Source of the DNA: JAAUTY01 sp964397305
GTDB lineage: Bacteria; Cyanobacteriota; Cyanobacteriia; Cyanobacteriales; Spirulinaceae
Direction: 5' to 3'
Length of the DNA: 64,000 nucleotides
Assembly (NCBI GenBank): GCA_964397305.1
Contig: CAYNIP010000020.1
Location: 1-64,000, forward strand
Notes under the pieces: model-generated
Seen by the model: the letters and a program-made list of their open reading frames with translations, nothing else
Databases searched by the model: none
What the model was told of the DNA's origin: nothing
Translations under genes and position numbers: made by a program
Shown here: positions 8,009 to 16,738 of the stretch, piece after piece
Numbering within the stretch: the stretch's first letter is position 1
Layout: every line of letters begins with the position of its first letter

Positions 8009-11000
8009 ATGTCCACGTCGCCTGAACCCGTCCCCAATCCCTCGCCGAAGTCCCCTGCCTTGGGGTGGCGCTTCGGGCTACTGGCGGCGATCGCCCTCGG
8101 CGGTGGCAGTGCCGCTTTCGTGAACGGGCTGCTGTCCCAGGTTCCTGAGGTTGGTTGGGAAACCCTCCTGGGCGGCGGCCTCCTCTTGGGTTTGGGCGGC
8201 TGGGCGATCGCCCGCTGGCTCCACCACCAACAGCACTACTGCCAGCAAGTGGCCGTGGCGGCCCAGGCCGCCGACGCCCAGTTCGAGGCTGCCTTTGAGC
8301 AATCCCCCATCGGCATGGCCCTACGCGATCTCCAGGGCCACTATGTCCGTATCAATCCGGCCTTTGCCGCGCAACTGGGCTACAGCCGGGATGAAATCCT
8401 GGGCCTCAGCTACCGCGAGCTGAGCCATCCCGACGACATTTTCCCGGAGTCCTGGCTCGAGCCCCTCCTGGCAGGGACGGTTCCCAGCCTCACGATCGAA
8501 AAGCGTTATTTGCACAAGCAGGGGTCCATTGTCTGGGTACAGATCCATATATCCGTGGTGCGAAATAAGCAGGATCAGCCCCTGTACCTCCTCTCCCAAG
8601 TATTGGACATCACCGAACGTCGCCACTACGAGAACGCCTTGCAAGAGGGCAAGGCCCGCAATCAGGCAATGCTGGCGGCCATTCCGGACCTCCTGTTCCG
8701 TGTCAGTCGCGAGGGTCGCTACCTCAGCTATGCGGCCCACACCTCAGTTCCGGACCTGCTCGGCAACAACCAATCCCCCGTAGGCCAACGTCTGGCCGAC
8801 TTGGCTCCCCCCGAGGTAGCCCAGCGGAAACTGTACTACCTGGACCAGGCCCTGACGACGGGCGAAACCCAAGTGTTTGAGCAGAGCCACTGGCTCAACG
8901 GGCACTGGCAACACGAGGAGGTGCGCGTCGCCCCCAGCGGCCCAGACGAAGCCCTGTTTCTGATCCGCGACATCACGGAGCGCAAGCAGAGCGAACTCAC
9001 CCTCCGCCGCTACGAGCGGATGGTCTCGGCCACAACCGATGGCATGGTGTTACTGGACCGCGAGCTTCGTTACCGGCTGGTGAATCAGGTCTACTTGGAC
9101 TGGCACGGTTGGACAGCGGAAAACACGCTGGGGTGGGCCGCGGCCGAGAAGTTGGATCGTGAGAGGTTTGAAACCACGGCCCGGCCACGCCTTGAGCAAG
9201 CCCTGGCTGGGGAGACGGTATCTCTCTCCCAATGGATTGACCAGGAAAAGGCAGGACGGCAGTTTGTCAACTGGACCTATGCCCCCTACCGGGAACTGGA
9301 TGGCTCGATTACGGGGGTGGTGGTGACGCTGCGGGATCTAACCGCCCTGAAGCAGGCGGAACAAGCCCTGGCCGAGCGGGAAGCTCTCTTTCGCGGCGCC
9401 TTTGACGAGGCCCCCATTGGCCTGGTCATTAGTTCTTGCCAGGGCGAGGATATCTGCCTCATACAGGCCAATGCGGCCTTCTACAAGATTTTCGGCTATA
9501 CCCCGGCGGACTTCCCAGCCCTGACGGCCCAGCAGCTCACCCATCCCGAGGACTGGCCCCAGGATTGGGCGCTCTTCCAGCAGCTCTTGGCCGGGGACTT
9601 CGAGCATTACCAGTTGGAAAAACGCTGCCGCCACCGGCAAGGGTCTTGGGTCTGGTGCAGTCTGAGTGTGTCCCTGATTCGGGATGCGGCCGGGGTGCCG
9701 CGCTACTCCCTGGCTCACATCCAGGACATTAGCGATCGCCGCGCCGCCGAGCAGGCGATCCGCGACCTCAGCGAGTCCCTCGAGCAGCGAGTGCGGGAAC
9801 GAACAGCGGAACTGGAGGCCGCGAATCAGGCCCTGGAAGAGGCTCGCCAAGCGGCGGAGGCCGCCGCCCAGGCCAAGAGCCGCTTCCTGGCCAACATGAG
9901 CCATGAGCTGCGGACGCCTCTGAATGGCATCTTGGGCTATGCTCAGTTGCTCCTACACGATGCTCGCCTCGGGAAGCAGCAGCACTATGTCCGCATCATC
10001 TACGACTGCGGCGAGCGCCTGCTGGAGCTGATCGACGATGTGCTCAGGCTGACCAAGATGGAAGCCCAACGCCTCCAACTCCACCCGCGTCCTGTAGCTC
10101 TGTCCCCTTGCTTGCGTAGCGTGGTGGAGATTATGCGGCTGGCGGCGGAAACAAAGGGGCTGGCCCTGCACTACGAAGCGGCGGCTGACTTGCCGGCCTC
10201 GATCTGGGTGGATGATCGGCAGGTGCGGCAGGTGCTGTTGAATCTGCTGAGCAATGCGATTCAGTTCACTCAGCAGGGGAGCGTCACCCTGCGCGTGCAG
10301 ACCCTCGCCAGCGATCGCCCCGACTATTGTTGCCTGCGCTTTGCGATCGCTGACACCGGCAGCGGGATTCCCCCCGAGGACCAGGCCCGCCTGTTTCAGC
10401 CCTTTGAGCAGGGGGGCAGTCCCCAGCAGCAACACACGGGCGTCGGCCTCGGCCTCGCCATTAGCCAGGAACTATTGCAGCTCATGGGCAGTCGCCTCCA
10501 GCTCGAGAGTGAGCCCGGGGTGGGCAGTTGCTTCTGGTTTGACCTCACGCTCCTCCACGAGGCCGGCTGCCCACCCCTCCTCGAGCCCGCCCCCGATAGC
10601 CACGCCCGTCACCTACTGGGGCTGCGGGGCCCCGGGCCGACCGTGCTGATTGCCACCGAAAATCCGGAAGATGGGATCTTTATGTCGAACACCCTAGCGA
10701 TTTTGGGCTTCCGGGTCCGCCTCGCCCAGGGCAGCCGCGATTGCGTGACCCAAGCCTCGCGGGATCAGCCTGACTTGATCCTGATCGACGCATTCTTGCC
10801 AACCGAGGACGGGCAGCCCGTGATTCAGCACCTCCGTCAGGCCAACGCGACCGGTAGGATCGAGATCCTGGGGTTGGTGGCCGCGGGCGATCGCGATCGC
10901 GCCCTGGCCGCGGGCTACCGTGAGGTGGTCTGCAAACCACTCCAGCTCCAACCCCTACTCACCAGCATTCAAACCCTGATGGGCTCAGCCTTTCAGCTCA

Positions 11001-11254
11001 CTGACCCGGCCTCCCGTTCCCCAGCCAGCCTCCTGGACCAGCCCCTCGTGGCCCCGGCCCTCGACGATTTAGAAAACTTGTATACACTGGCAAGGAAAGG
11101 GGACATTAGTGGTCTGCAAACCTACGCTAAGGCCCTGAAGCAAAACCAGCCCCAGACGGCTGCCTTTGCCGACACCCTGCTCACCCTAACCTATGACTTT
11201 CGGGATCGGGAGATCCAAGACCTGATCCAGCAGTACCGCTCCCCCCATCTTTAA
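8009..11254 (+). CDS. Membrane hybrid histidine kinase with four PAS domains and receiver-like domain
   Basis: Two transmembrane helices (about residues 17-37 and 46-62) are followed by four PAS/PAC units (about 84-205, 215-325, 335-455, 458-590), several with the PAC ending DITER or DISDR. A short coiled coil leads to HisKA with MSHELRTPLNG (His near 632) and a HATPase domain with LSNAIQF, DTGSGIPPEDQ and GVGLGLAIS. The C-terminal receiver-like domain keeps the Asp (LIDAFLP) and Lys (CKPL), but the usual acidic pair is replaced by TEN, so phosphotransfer is uncertain. The ATG at 8009 (MSTSPEP) is preferred to the upstream one. A second kinase gene follows after 130 bp; together they look like a phosphorelay without a DNA-binding output. 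Confidence 0.92.
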   Translation: MSTSPEPVPNPSPKSPALGWRFGLLAAIALGGGSAAFVNGLLSQVPEVGWETLLGGGLLLGLGGWAIARWLHHQQHYCQQVAVAAQAADAQFEAAFEQSPIGMALRDLQGHYVRINPAFAAQLGYSRDEILGLSYRELSHPDDIFPESWLEPLLAGTVPSLTIEKRYLHKQGSIVWVQIHISVVRNKQDQPLYLLSQVLDITERRHYENALQEGKARNQAMLAAIPDLLFRVSREGRYLSYAAHTSVPDLLGNNQSPVGQRLADLAPPEVAQRKLYYLDQALTTGETQVFEQSHWLNGHWQHEEVRVAPSGPDEALFLIRDITERKQSELTLRRYERMVSATTDGMVLLDRELRYRLVNQVYLDWHGWTAENTLGWAAAEKLDRERFETTARPRLEQALAGETVSLSQWIDQEKAGRQFVNWTYAPYRELDGSITGVVVTLRDLTALKQAEQALAEREALFRGAFDEAPIGLVISSCQGEDICLIQANAAFYKIFGYTPADFPALTAQQLTHPEDWPQDWALFQQLLAGDFEHYQLEKRCRHRQGSWVWCSLSVSLIRDAAGVPRYSLAHIQDISDRRAAEQAIRDLSESLEQRVRERTAELEAANQALEEARQAAEAAAQAKSRFLANMSHELRTPLNGILGYAQLLLHDARLGKQQHYVRIIYDCGERLLELIDDVLRLTKMEAQRLQLHPRPVALSPCLRSVVEIMRLAAETKGLALHYEAAADLPASIWVDDRQVRQVLLNLLSNAIQFTQQGSVTLRVQTLASDRPDYCCLRFAIADTGSGIPPEDQARLFQPFEQGGSPQQQHTGVGLGLAISQELLQLMGSRLQLESEPGVGSCFWFDLTLLHEAGCPPLLEPAPDSHARHLLGLRGPGPTVLIATENPEDGIFMSNTLAILGFRVRLAQGSRDCVTQASRDQPDLILIDAFLPTEDGQPVIQHLRQANATGRIEILGLVAAGDRDRALAAGYREVVCKPLQLQPLLTSIQTLMGSAFQLTDPASRSPASLLDQPLVAPALDDLENLYTLARKGDISGLQTYAKALKQNQPQTAAFADTLLTLTYDFRDREIQDLIQQYRSPHL

Positions 11255-11384
11255 GGGGTTGGCCGGGTCCGTCTGCCAGGATGGGCCCTCCGCCTCGTTT
11301 GCCCCCAACCGCTCACCAGATCCTAACCCAAACTAGCTTTGCTAAATTCTACCCGCCGTTCTCTTGTCCCTGTGGAGCCCCGTG

Positions 11385-13406
11385 ATGTCAGAGCCCCCAG
11401 TATTCCCCAATCGCCTCCTGATCGTCGATGACAGCGCCAACAACATTGCCTTCCTGTTTGACTCGCTCCAGGCCCTGGGCTATGAGTTGCGGGTAGCCCG
11501 CGATGGCTACAGTGCTTTGGAGAAAGCCACCTGTGAGCCCCCGGATTTGATCCTGCTGGATGTGATGATGCCGGGCATTGATGGCTTTGAGACCTGCAAG
11601 CAGCTCAAGGCCAACCCAGACCTCCAAGGGATTCCCGTGATTTTTATGACCGGTATGGGGGAGGTGGAGGACAAGGTGAAAGGGTTTGAAGCGGGGGGCG
11701 TCGATTATCTCGTCAAGCCCGTGCGCCTCGCCGAACTACGAGCCCGCCTCACCACCCACCTGAAACTCACCCACCTCCAGCAGCACCTCCAGCAGCACAA
11801 CCGGGAATTGGCCGCCGAGGTTGAGCACCGCCAGCAGGTCGAGGCGGCCCTGCGGGAAACCCAGGCGGGCCTGGAGTACACCGTGGCCCAGCGCACGGAA
11901 GAACTGCGGGCTGCGAACGGGATGTTGGCCCAAAAAATCCAAGCCCTCGAGCTGGCCGAGGCTGACTTGCAGCAAGCGCTGCTCGCGGCGGAGGCGGCCT
12001 CGGAGGCCAAGAGCCAGTTCTTAGCCAAGATGAGCCATGAGCTACGCACACCCCTGAATGCGATCTTGGGTTTTAGTCAGCTCTTGGCCGGAGACCCGGA
12101 GCTGCTGCCCCAGCATCAGCAGCAACTCAGCATCATTGCTCAGAGTGGCGGCCACCTGCTGCGGTTGATCGAGGATATTCTTAGCGTGGCGCAATTTGAG
12201 TCAGGCACCTCTACCTACGTTTGCAGCCAGGTGGAACTGGAGCCGTGGCTTCAGGATTTGATCGCGCCCTTTAGGGCCCAAGCGCGGACCCAGGGCCTGA
12301 CCTGTCAGCTCGTGCTCGGACCCCAGTTGCCACGCTACATCAGCACCGATGCCACCAAGCTACAACAGGTGCTCTGGCATTTGCTGGACAATGCTCTGAA
12401 GTTTTCGACCACGGGGGGCGCGACGCTGCGGGTGGATTGGCAGTCGGAATCGCGGCGGGCGGACCAAATTCAGCTCGAATTCGCGATCGCGGACACCGGT
12501 CCCGGTCTCGATCCCCAGGCGCTGCAACAGTGGGCTGAGCCCTTTGCTCAGACCCGCCCCAACCGCCGCCCCCTGGAAGGGACGGGCATGGGCCTAACGA
12601 TCGCCCAGCATAGTGTGAAGCTCTTGGGGGGGGAGTTGCAGGTGACGAGCCAGCCGGGCCAGGGGAGCTGCTTTTGGTTTGACATTCCAGTGGCGTGCCC
12701 GGCGGGGGCGACGGCCCAGGCCATACACCAGGCGATCGCCCCGACCTACCTCTGCCTCGCCCCCGATCAGCCTGCTTACTCGCTCCTGGTGGCGACGCTG
12801 GAGCCTGTCACACGCCGCCGCCTCTATGAGTTCCTGGTTCCCTTGGGCTTTCAGGTGGAGTTGGCCCCCGAGCCGGAGCAACTGGTGTCTCGCTGGCAGG
12901 CCGTGCAGCCGCAGCTCTTAATCCTGGAGGCAGGGTTAGGGATTCGTGCGGCGATCGCCGCCTTCCGCCAGGCGGAAGCCCAGGAGCCAACCCGGCAGTC
13001 CCCCACCCCGATTGTTGCCCTCCTGCCCGAGTCAGCCGCGACTCTTGATCTGACGGAGCTCACCGCCGTGGCAACCTTGCCCCTTGCTTGGTCGGAGCCG
13101 GCCCTGCTGGAGACCTTAGGGACCTGCTTGGGGGCCCGCTATCTCTCCCAGCAGCCCACCTCTGCTGACGGCGAACCCCTGGCCTCCCTTCAAGTGGAAG
13201 ACTTGCAGGCCCTCTCCCCAGACTGGCTCCAAGCGCTTCAAGATGCGATCTTGGTTGTCGATGATCGGCGGGTGCGGCAGGCGATCGCCGCCCTCGGTCC
13301 CGAGCACGCAACGCAACAACAGAAATTGTTAGTCTTAGTCGAGGATTTTCGCTTCGATCTCTTGCTGGAATTAGTCCAAGGAGCCCTAGAGCGTGTTGTC
13401 CATTAA
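11385..13406 (+). CDS. Receiver–histidine kinase hybrid with C-terminal pseudo-receiver
   Basis: An N-terminal receiver is intact (LLIVDD, Asp in LLDVMMPG, Lys in VKPV; residues ~5-120). A coiled coil (~125-205), HisKA with KMSHELRTPLN (His near 218) and HATPase (DNALKFS, DTGPGLD, GTGMGLTIA) follow. A second receiver-like fold (~450-560) has Glu at the phospho-acceptor position (LLILEAGLG), so it is probably a pseudo-receiver. The last ~75 residues form an all-helical tail similar to that of the upstream kinase. There are no membrane segments, so it should be cytosolic. The ATG at 11385 is preferred to the upstream TTG and GTG codons. The likely partner is the membrane hybrid kinase just upstream. 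Confidence 0.9.
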   Translation: MSEPPVFPNRLLIVDDSANNIAFLFDSLQALGYELRVARDGYSALEKATCEPPDLILLDVMMPGIDGFETCKQLKANPDLQGIPVIFMTGMGEVEDKVKGFEAGGVDYLVKPVRLAELRARLTTHLKLTHLQQHLQQHNRELAAEVEHRQQVEAALRETQAGLEYTVAQRTEELRAANGMLAQKIQALELAEADLQQALLAAEAASEAKSQFLAKMSHELRTPLNAILGFSQLLAGDPELLPQHQQQLSIIAQSGGHLLRLIEDILSVAQFESGTSTYVCSQVELEPWLQDLIAPFRAQARTQGLTCQLVLGPQLPRYISTDATKLQQVLWHLLDNALKFSTTGGATLRVDWQSESRRADQIQLEFAIADTGPGLDPQALQQWAEPFAQTRPNRRPLEGTGMGLTIAQHSVKLLGGELQVTSQPGQGSCFWFDIPVACPAGATAQAIHQAIAPTYLCLAPDQPAYSLLVATLEPVTRRRLYEFLVPLGFQVELAPEPEQLVSRWQAVQPQLLILEAGLGIRAAIAAFRQAEAQEPTRQSPTPIVALLPESAATLDLTELTAVATLPLAWSEPALLETLGTCLGARYLSQQPTSADGEPLASLQVEDLQALSPDWLQALQDAILVVDDRRVRQAIAALGPEHATQQQKLLVLVEDFRFDLLLELVQGALERVVH

Positions 13407-13527
13407 AACCAGCATCCAGCCAGAGACGACCTGGGGACACCTCCGCAAGTCTTGTCGATCTCATCGCCTCATGGCTAGTGCTGGCAAGGGTTTTGTGAGT
13501 CATTGATGACAAACTCTAGGGCTAGCG

Positions 13528-13620
13528 GGGTGCATCTCACCTGGGAGACTCTCCTTCGCCCTCCTTGGGAGCAGGAGCCGGGGGATGGAGACGCCCAGGG
13601 GCTTCTCACTGAGATGCCCC
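13528..13620. mobile_element. Family B TIR element, degenerate copy (93 bp)
   Basis: The left end GGGTGCATCTCA is perfect; the right end reads TGAGATGCCCC, one base shorter than the consensus TGAGATGCACCC. The interior includes CTTCGCCCTCCTTGGGAGCAG and a GGGGGATGGAGACGC segment shared with other copies. The flanking 8-mers (GGCTAGCG and GGCAACCC) do not match, consistent with an old or rearranged insertion. Confidence 0.65.
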
Positions 13621-13730
13621 GGCAACCCTTGCCACGGCTGGGGTCGAGTCGCCAAATCCCCCGTCGCAGAGCTGACACTCCTTAGGGTATAAAGTGATTC
13701 AAGGAGCCCCAACCCCTAGAAGCACTCCCC

Positions 13731-13820
13731 GGGTGCATCTCAGTTCAGCCAGTTTGCCCTCATCCCTCAGCCCCTTCTCCCAAGTAGGGCGAAGGGGAGT
13801 CTCCAACGTGAGATGCACCC
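13731..13820. mobile_element. Family B TIR element with perfect 8-bp target duplication (90 bp)
   Basis: Perfect 12-bp terminal inverted repeats GGGTGCATCTCA (13731-13742) and TGAGATGCACCC (13809-13820). The element is flanked by identical octamers CACTCCCC at 13723-13730 and 13821-13828, the footprint of transposition. It is non-coding, so a MITE mobilised in trans. It sits just upstream of the aldolase-like gene and could influence its promoter. Confidence 0.85.
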
Positions 13821-13853
13821 CACTCCCCAGACTTGGATTTTCTCCCCTTGATT

Positions 13854-14513
13854 ATGACGACACCCCCGCTCGACGAAGGCTATGTGAAATACCGCTGCGA
13901 CTGGCAGCAGGCAGCTCCCCTAGCGCCCGACCAGATCCACGACCTCAATGCTTGCCGTCAGCGCCTGTATCAACGGGGGCTCATCGGGATGTACGACAAC
14001 GGCATCGGCTTTGGCAACCTCAGCCAGCGGCTGGGGACGGGCCGCCAGTTTCTCGTCAGCGGCACCCAGACGGGTCATCTCTCAGAGTTGACGGGGCAGC
14101 ACTACACCCGGGTGACGGATTTCAACTTGGCAGCCAACTGGCTAGCCTGTTGTGGCCCGATCCAAGCGTCGTCGGAATCCTTGACTCATGCGACCCTCTA
14201 CGACTGTGCTGGGGCGATTGGGGCGATCGCCCACGTCCATCACCGCCCCCTCTGGGAGCAGTTGCTCCACCGCATCCCCACGACGGACCCGAACTGTGCC
14301 TATGGAACCCCCGAGATGGCCTGGGAAATGCAGCGCCTTTATCGCCAGAGCGATCTGCCCCAGCAGCGGCTATTGGTGATGGCTGGCCACGAGGAGGGGA
14401 TCATCAGCTTTGGGGCAACCCCGGCCGAGGCGGCGGCGGTAGTGCTCGCTGCCTACACCGACTGGCAAGAAAATGGGATCTCAACGCGAAGCCTGAGATC
14501 CCAGAAATGGTAA
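13854..14513 (+). CDS. Class II aldolase/adducin-like protein
   Basis: The 219-residue product has a class II aldolase/adducin fold. The metal-binding HVHH pair appears in GAIAHVHHRPLW (near residue 125), with a glycine-rich GNLSQRLGTGRQFLVSG..TG region near residue 50 and a late HEEGIISFG segment (near residue 180) that normally supplies the third histidine. Related enzymes cleave or isomerise sugar phosphates such as fuculose- or ribulose-phosphate using a zinc ion. The acidic catalytic residue is not obvious and the substrate is unknown. ATG at 13854 (MTTPPLDEG) is the better start. A family B element ends 33 bp upstream. Confidence 0.78.
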   Translation: MTTPPLDEGYVKYRCDWQQAAPLAPDQIHDLNACRQRLYQRGLIGMYDNGIGFGNLSQRLGTGRQFLVSGTQTGHLSELTGQHYTRVTDFNLAANWLACCGPIQASSESLTHATLYDCAGAIGAIAHVHHRPLWEQLLHRIPTTDPNCAYGTPEMAWEMQRLYRQSDLPQQRLLVMAGHEEGIISFGATPAEAAAVVLAAYTDWQENGISTRSLRSQKW

Positions 14514-14547
14514 CGAGTGTAGATGCAAGGTGGTAGATGCAAGCCAG

Positions 14548-15711
14548 CTACAGTAGGCCGACGAAGTGTAGGGGGCCGTTGCCGCTGATCAGTTCGACCA
14601 AGAGGGCGAGGAACCCGAGCATCGCTAGGCGGCCGTTCCAAACCTCGGCGGTTGTGGTCATGCCCCACTCCCAGCGCTCTGGCGGGTAGATGCGTACCCG
14701 CTTGTCGAGGTGTGTGACTTCTGGGAAGTGCCGAGGGGAGCTTTGGAGGGCGTCGTTGACAAGGGCAGCCAGGGACTGGATGAATTGGGGATGGCAGTTG
14801 AGGGCGGGCACACGGGCAAAGTGCTCGATGCCCGCTGCGTCTGCGACCTCCCGGTACTCGATGTCGATCTCTTGGAGAGTCTCAATGTGCTCGGAGACGA
14901 AGCTGATCGGCACGACGAGGATATTTTTAACCCCCTGGGCTCCCAGGTCCTCGAGGGCATCCTCGGTGTAGGGGCGCAGCCATTCTACGGGGCCGACGCG
15001 GCTTTGGTAGGCGAGGGTGTAGGCGTTAGGACGGTTGAGCGTTTGTAGGATCAAGCCGGTGCAGTCTTCGATCTGGCGCTGGTAGGGATCGCCGGCTTCT
15101 TCGACGTAGCTCACAGGGACGCCGTGGGCGCTGAAGAAAATATGGACCTGGTCGGGGTCTTCAAACTTGTCCAGTTCAGCGCTGATCAACTGGGCCATGG
15201 CCTGCAAGTAGTCATGGTGTTGATACCAGGACGGGATCACGGTGTAGTCCTGGCTTTGTAGCACTGGGTCTTCGGCCCAGAGCCGCTCCAGGAGACGGAA
15301 GGAGGAGCCGCTGGTGCTGATGGAGAATTGGGGATAGAGGGGGAGGATGACGAGACGTTCCGGGCGATCGCGCTTGATCTGGGCGATCGCCTCCTCTGTA
15401 AAGGGGTGCCAGTAGCGCATCCCGATGTAAACCCGAGCCTCAACCCCCTGAGCTTGCAGGGTTTGGGTTAGCTCAGCTCCTTGCTCTTCCGTAATGCGGC
15501 GCAGGGGGGAGCCGCCCCCGATCTGGCGGTAATTCTCCTGCGAGATTCTTGCCCGTCGTGTTGAAATGAGCCACGCCAACGGTTTTTGCAACCAGGGGAT
15601 GGGCAGGCGGATGATTTCAGGGTCCGAGAAGAGGTTGTAGAGAAACGGACGAACATCTTGCAGCTCGTCAGGCCCTCCTAGGTTGAGTAATAATACGCCG
15701 ACACGACCCAT
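14548..15711 (-). CDS. hemH: Ferrochelatase with C-terminal chlorophyll a/b-binding (HLIP-like) segment
   Basis: Inserts ferrous iron into protoporphyrin IX to make protoheme. The N-terminus MGRVGVLLLNLGGP is diagnostic; the catalytic-site motifs include FSAHGVP (His near residue 205) and later VPISFVSEHIETL with the conserved Glu. After a linker, residues ~345-387 contain WNGRLAMLGF, a single-helix chlorophyll-binding (LHC) motif found on cyanobacterial and plastid ferrochelatases, which anchors the enzyme in thylakoids and helps balance heme and chlorophyll synthesis. The start at 15711 is preferred to an in-frame ATG 96 bp upstream. It is convergent with the aldolase-like gene. Confidence 0.96.
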   Translation of the reverse strand: MGRVGVLLLNLGGPDELQDVRPFLYNLFSDPEIIRLPIPWLQKPLAWLISTRRARISQENYRQIGGGSPLRRITEEQGAELTQTLQAQGVEARVYIGMRYWHPFTEEAIAQIKRDRPERLVILPLYPQFSISTSGSSFRLLERLWAEDPVLQSQDYTVIPSWYQHHDYLQAMAQLISAELDKFEDPDQVHIFFSAHGVPVSYVEEAGDPYQRQIEDCTGLILQTLNRPNAYTLAYQSRVGPVEWLRPYTEDALEDLGAQGVKNILVVPISFVSEHIETLQEIDIEYREVADAAGIEHFARVPALNCHPQFIQSLAALVNDALQSSPRHFPEVTHLDKRVRIYPPERWEWGMTTTAEVWNGRLAMLGFLALLVELISGNGPLHFVGLL

Positions 15712-15832
15712 ATCTAGAACAGATGATAATTTCGTTAAATCTTCAGATTCTTTACCAAGTTTAACAATTCCGCGCCCGCTTGCCGTGTCAATCTTGAACT
15801 GCGGCAACAGAATTTAACGTGGAGGGTTCCCT

Positions 15833-16486
15833 GTGGCGACGATCCTGCGGGACTGGAGTTATCGCTATCCCTGGCTGTATGAGGCGATCGCCCGCCTGGC
15901 AGCCCTGAGCGTCGGTGGTGTGGAACGTTTTCGTGACTTGCCGCTTCAGGGGCTGGTGATTGAGCCCCAGACGGTGGTGCTCGACCTCTGTTGTGGGACA
16001 GGACCGGTGACGCGCCGACTGGTGGCGCGATCGCAGCGGGTGACAGGACTGGATGCCTCGCCCCGGGCCCTGGAGCGCGCCCGCCAGCAGGTTCCCCAAG
16101 CGACCTACGTGGAAGCCTTTGCCGAGCAAACCCCTTTTCCCGACCAGCAGTTTGATCTCGTCCACACCAGCGTCGCCCTGCACGAGATGGCCCCCGAGCA
16201 GCGTCGCCGTATTTTGCAGGAAGTGTACCGCATCCTCAAACCCGGCGGGGTCTTAGCCCTGGTCGATTTTCACCCCCCCACCTGGCCCTGGTTGTGGCCG
16301 GGCCTGGCCCTATTTCTCTGTCTGTTCGAGACGGAGACCGCCTGGGAGTTGCTAGGGACGGATTTGAGGCAGGAGTTGCAGGCGGTGGGGTTCGGCCCTT
16401 GCGATCGCCAGCTCCACGCCGGGGGCAGCCTGCAAGTCCTCCAAGCTTGGAAAGGCCCTCAGCAGCCTGGCCGCATCCCGGCTTGA
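15833..16486 (+). CDS. Class I SAM-dependent methyltransferase
   Basis: A 217-residue UbiE/type 11 methyltransferase. Motif I is LDLCCGTGPVTRRL (near residue 50), then an acidic residue at the end of strand 2 (GLDASPRAL), motif II FDLVHTSVALHEM and motif III LKPGGVLALVDFHPP. The C-terminal part includes a hydrophobic stretch (WPWLWPGLALFLCLF) that may be a membrane contact. It could act on a quinone, lipid or small molecule; the substrate is not readable. GTG start. It is divergent from hemH, with 121 bp between the start codons. Confidence 0.83.
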   Translation: MATILRDWSYRYPWLYEAIARLAALSVGGVERFRDLPLQGLVIEPQTVVLDLCCGTGPVTRRLVARSQRVTGLDASPRALERARQQVPQATYVEAFAEQTPFPDQQFDLVHTSVALHEMAPEQRRRILQEVYRILKPGGVLALVDFHPPTWPWLWPGLALFLCLFETETAWELLGTDLRQELQAVGFGPCDRQLHAGGSLQVLQAWKGPQQPGRIPA

Positions 16487-16502
16487 CGGGGGCCTCGCCC
16501 GG

Positions 16503-16541
16503 GGGTGCTGCGGTAGCCTTCCCGCCCCAACCCCAGCACCC
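16503..16541 (+). other. Possible 3' hairpin after the methyltransferase gene
   Basis: GGGTGCTG (16503-16510) pairs with CAGCACCC (16534-16541), 8 bp with a 23-nt loop, 16 bp beyond the stop codon. There is no T tract, so it is a weak candidate for a terminator or mRNA-stabilising hairpin. Confidence 0.3.
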
Positions 16542-16738
16542 AAAGCGGGGAGCAGGGTTGAGCCTTTCAGGGCCCGACTGCCGGGGTCCTTATTCTCCGG
16601 AGGCGGGCCGCAAGACTGGTGAAAAGAGTAAAAATGTGCCATCATCGGCAATCGCAGTTTTGGCGTCCCTTGCCCCTGAACCAAGCCCGGCGATCGCCGC
16701 CAGTCTGCACCGCCTCTTCCCTTTGCAGCATCGTCACT

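Larger units (their letters stand above)
13407..13853. other. 447-bp gene-free region with two family B elements
   Basis: It contains two family B elements (13528-13620 and 13731-13820), about 110 bp apart. The remaining sequence holds no supported gene. Confidence 0.6.

Noticed and set aside
14548..15711. Ferrochelatase fused to a chlorophyll-binding helix as a novel fusion
   Set aside because: This fusion is the established form in cyanobacteria and plastids.
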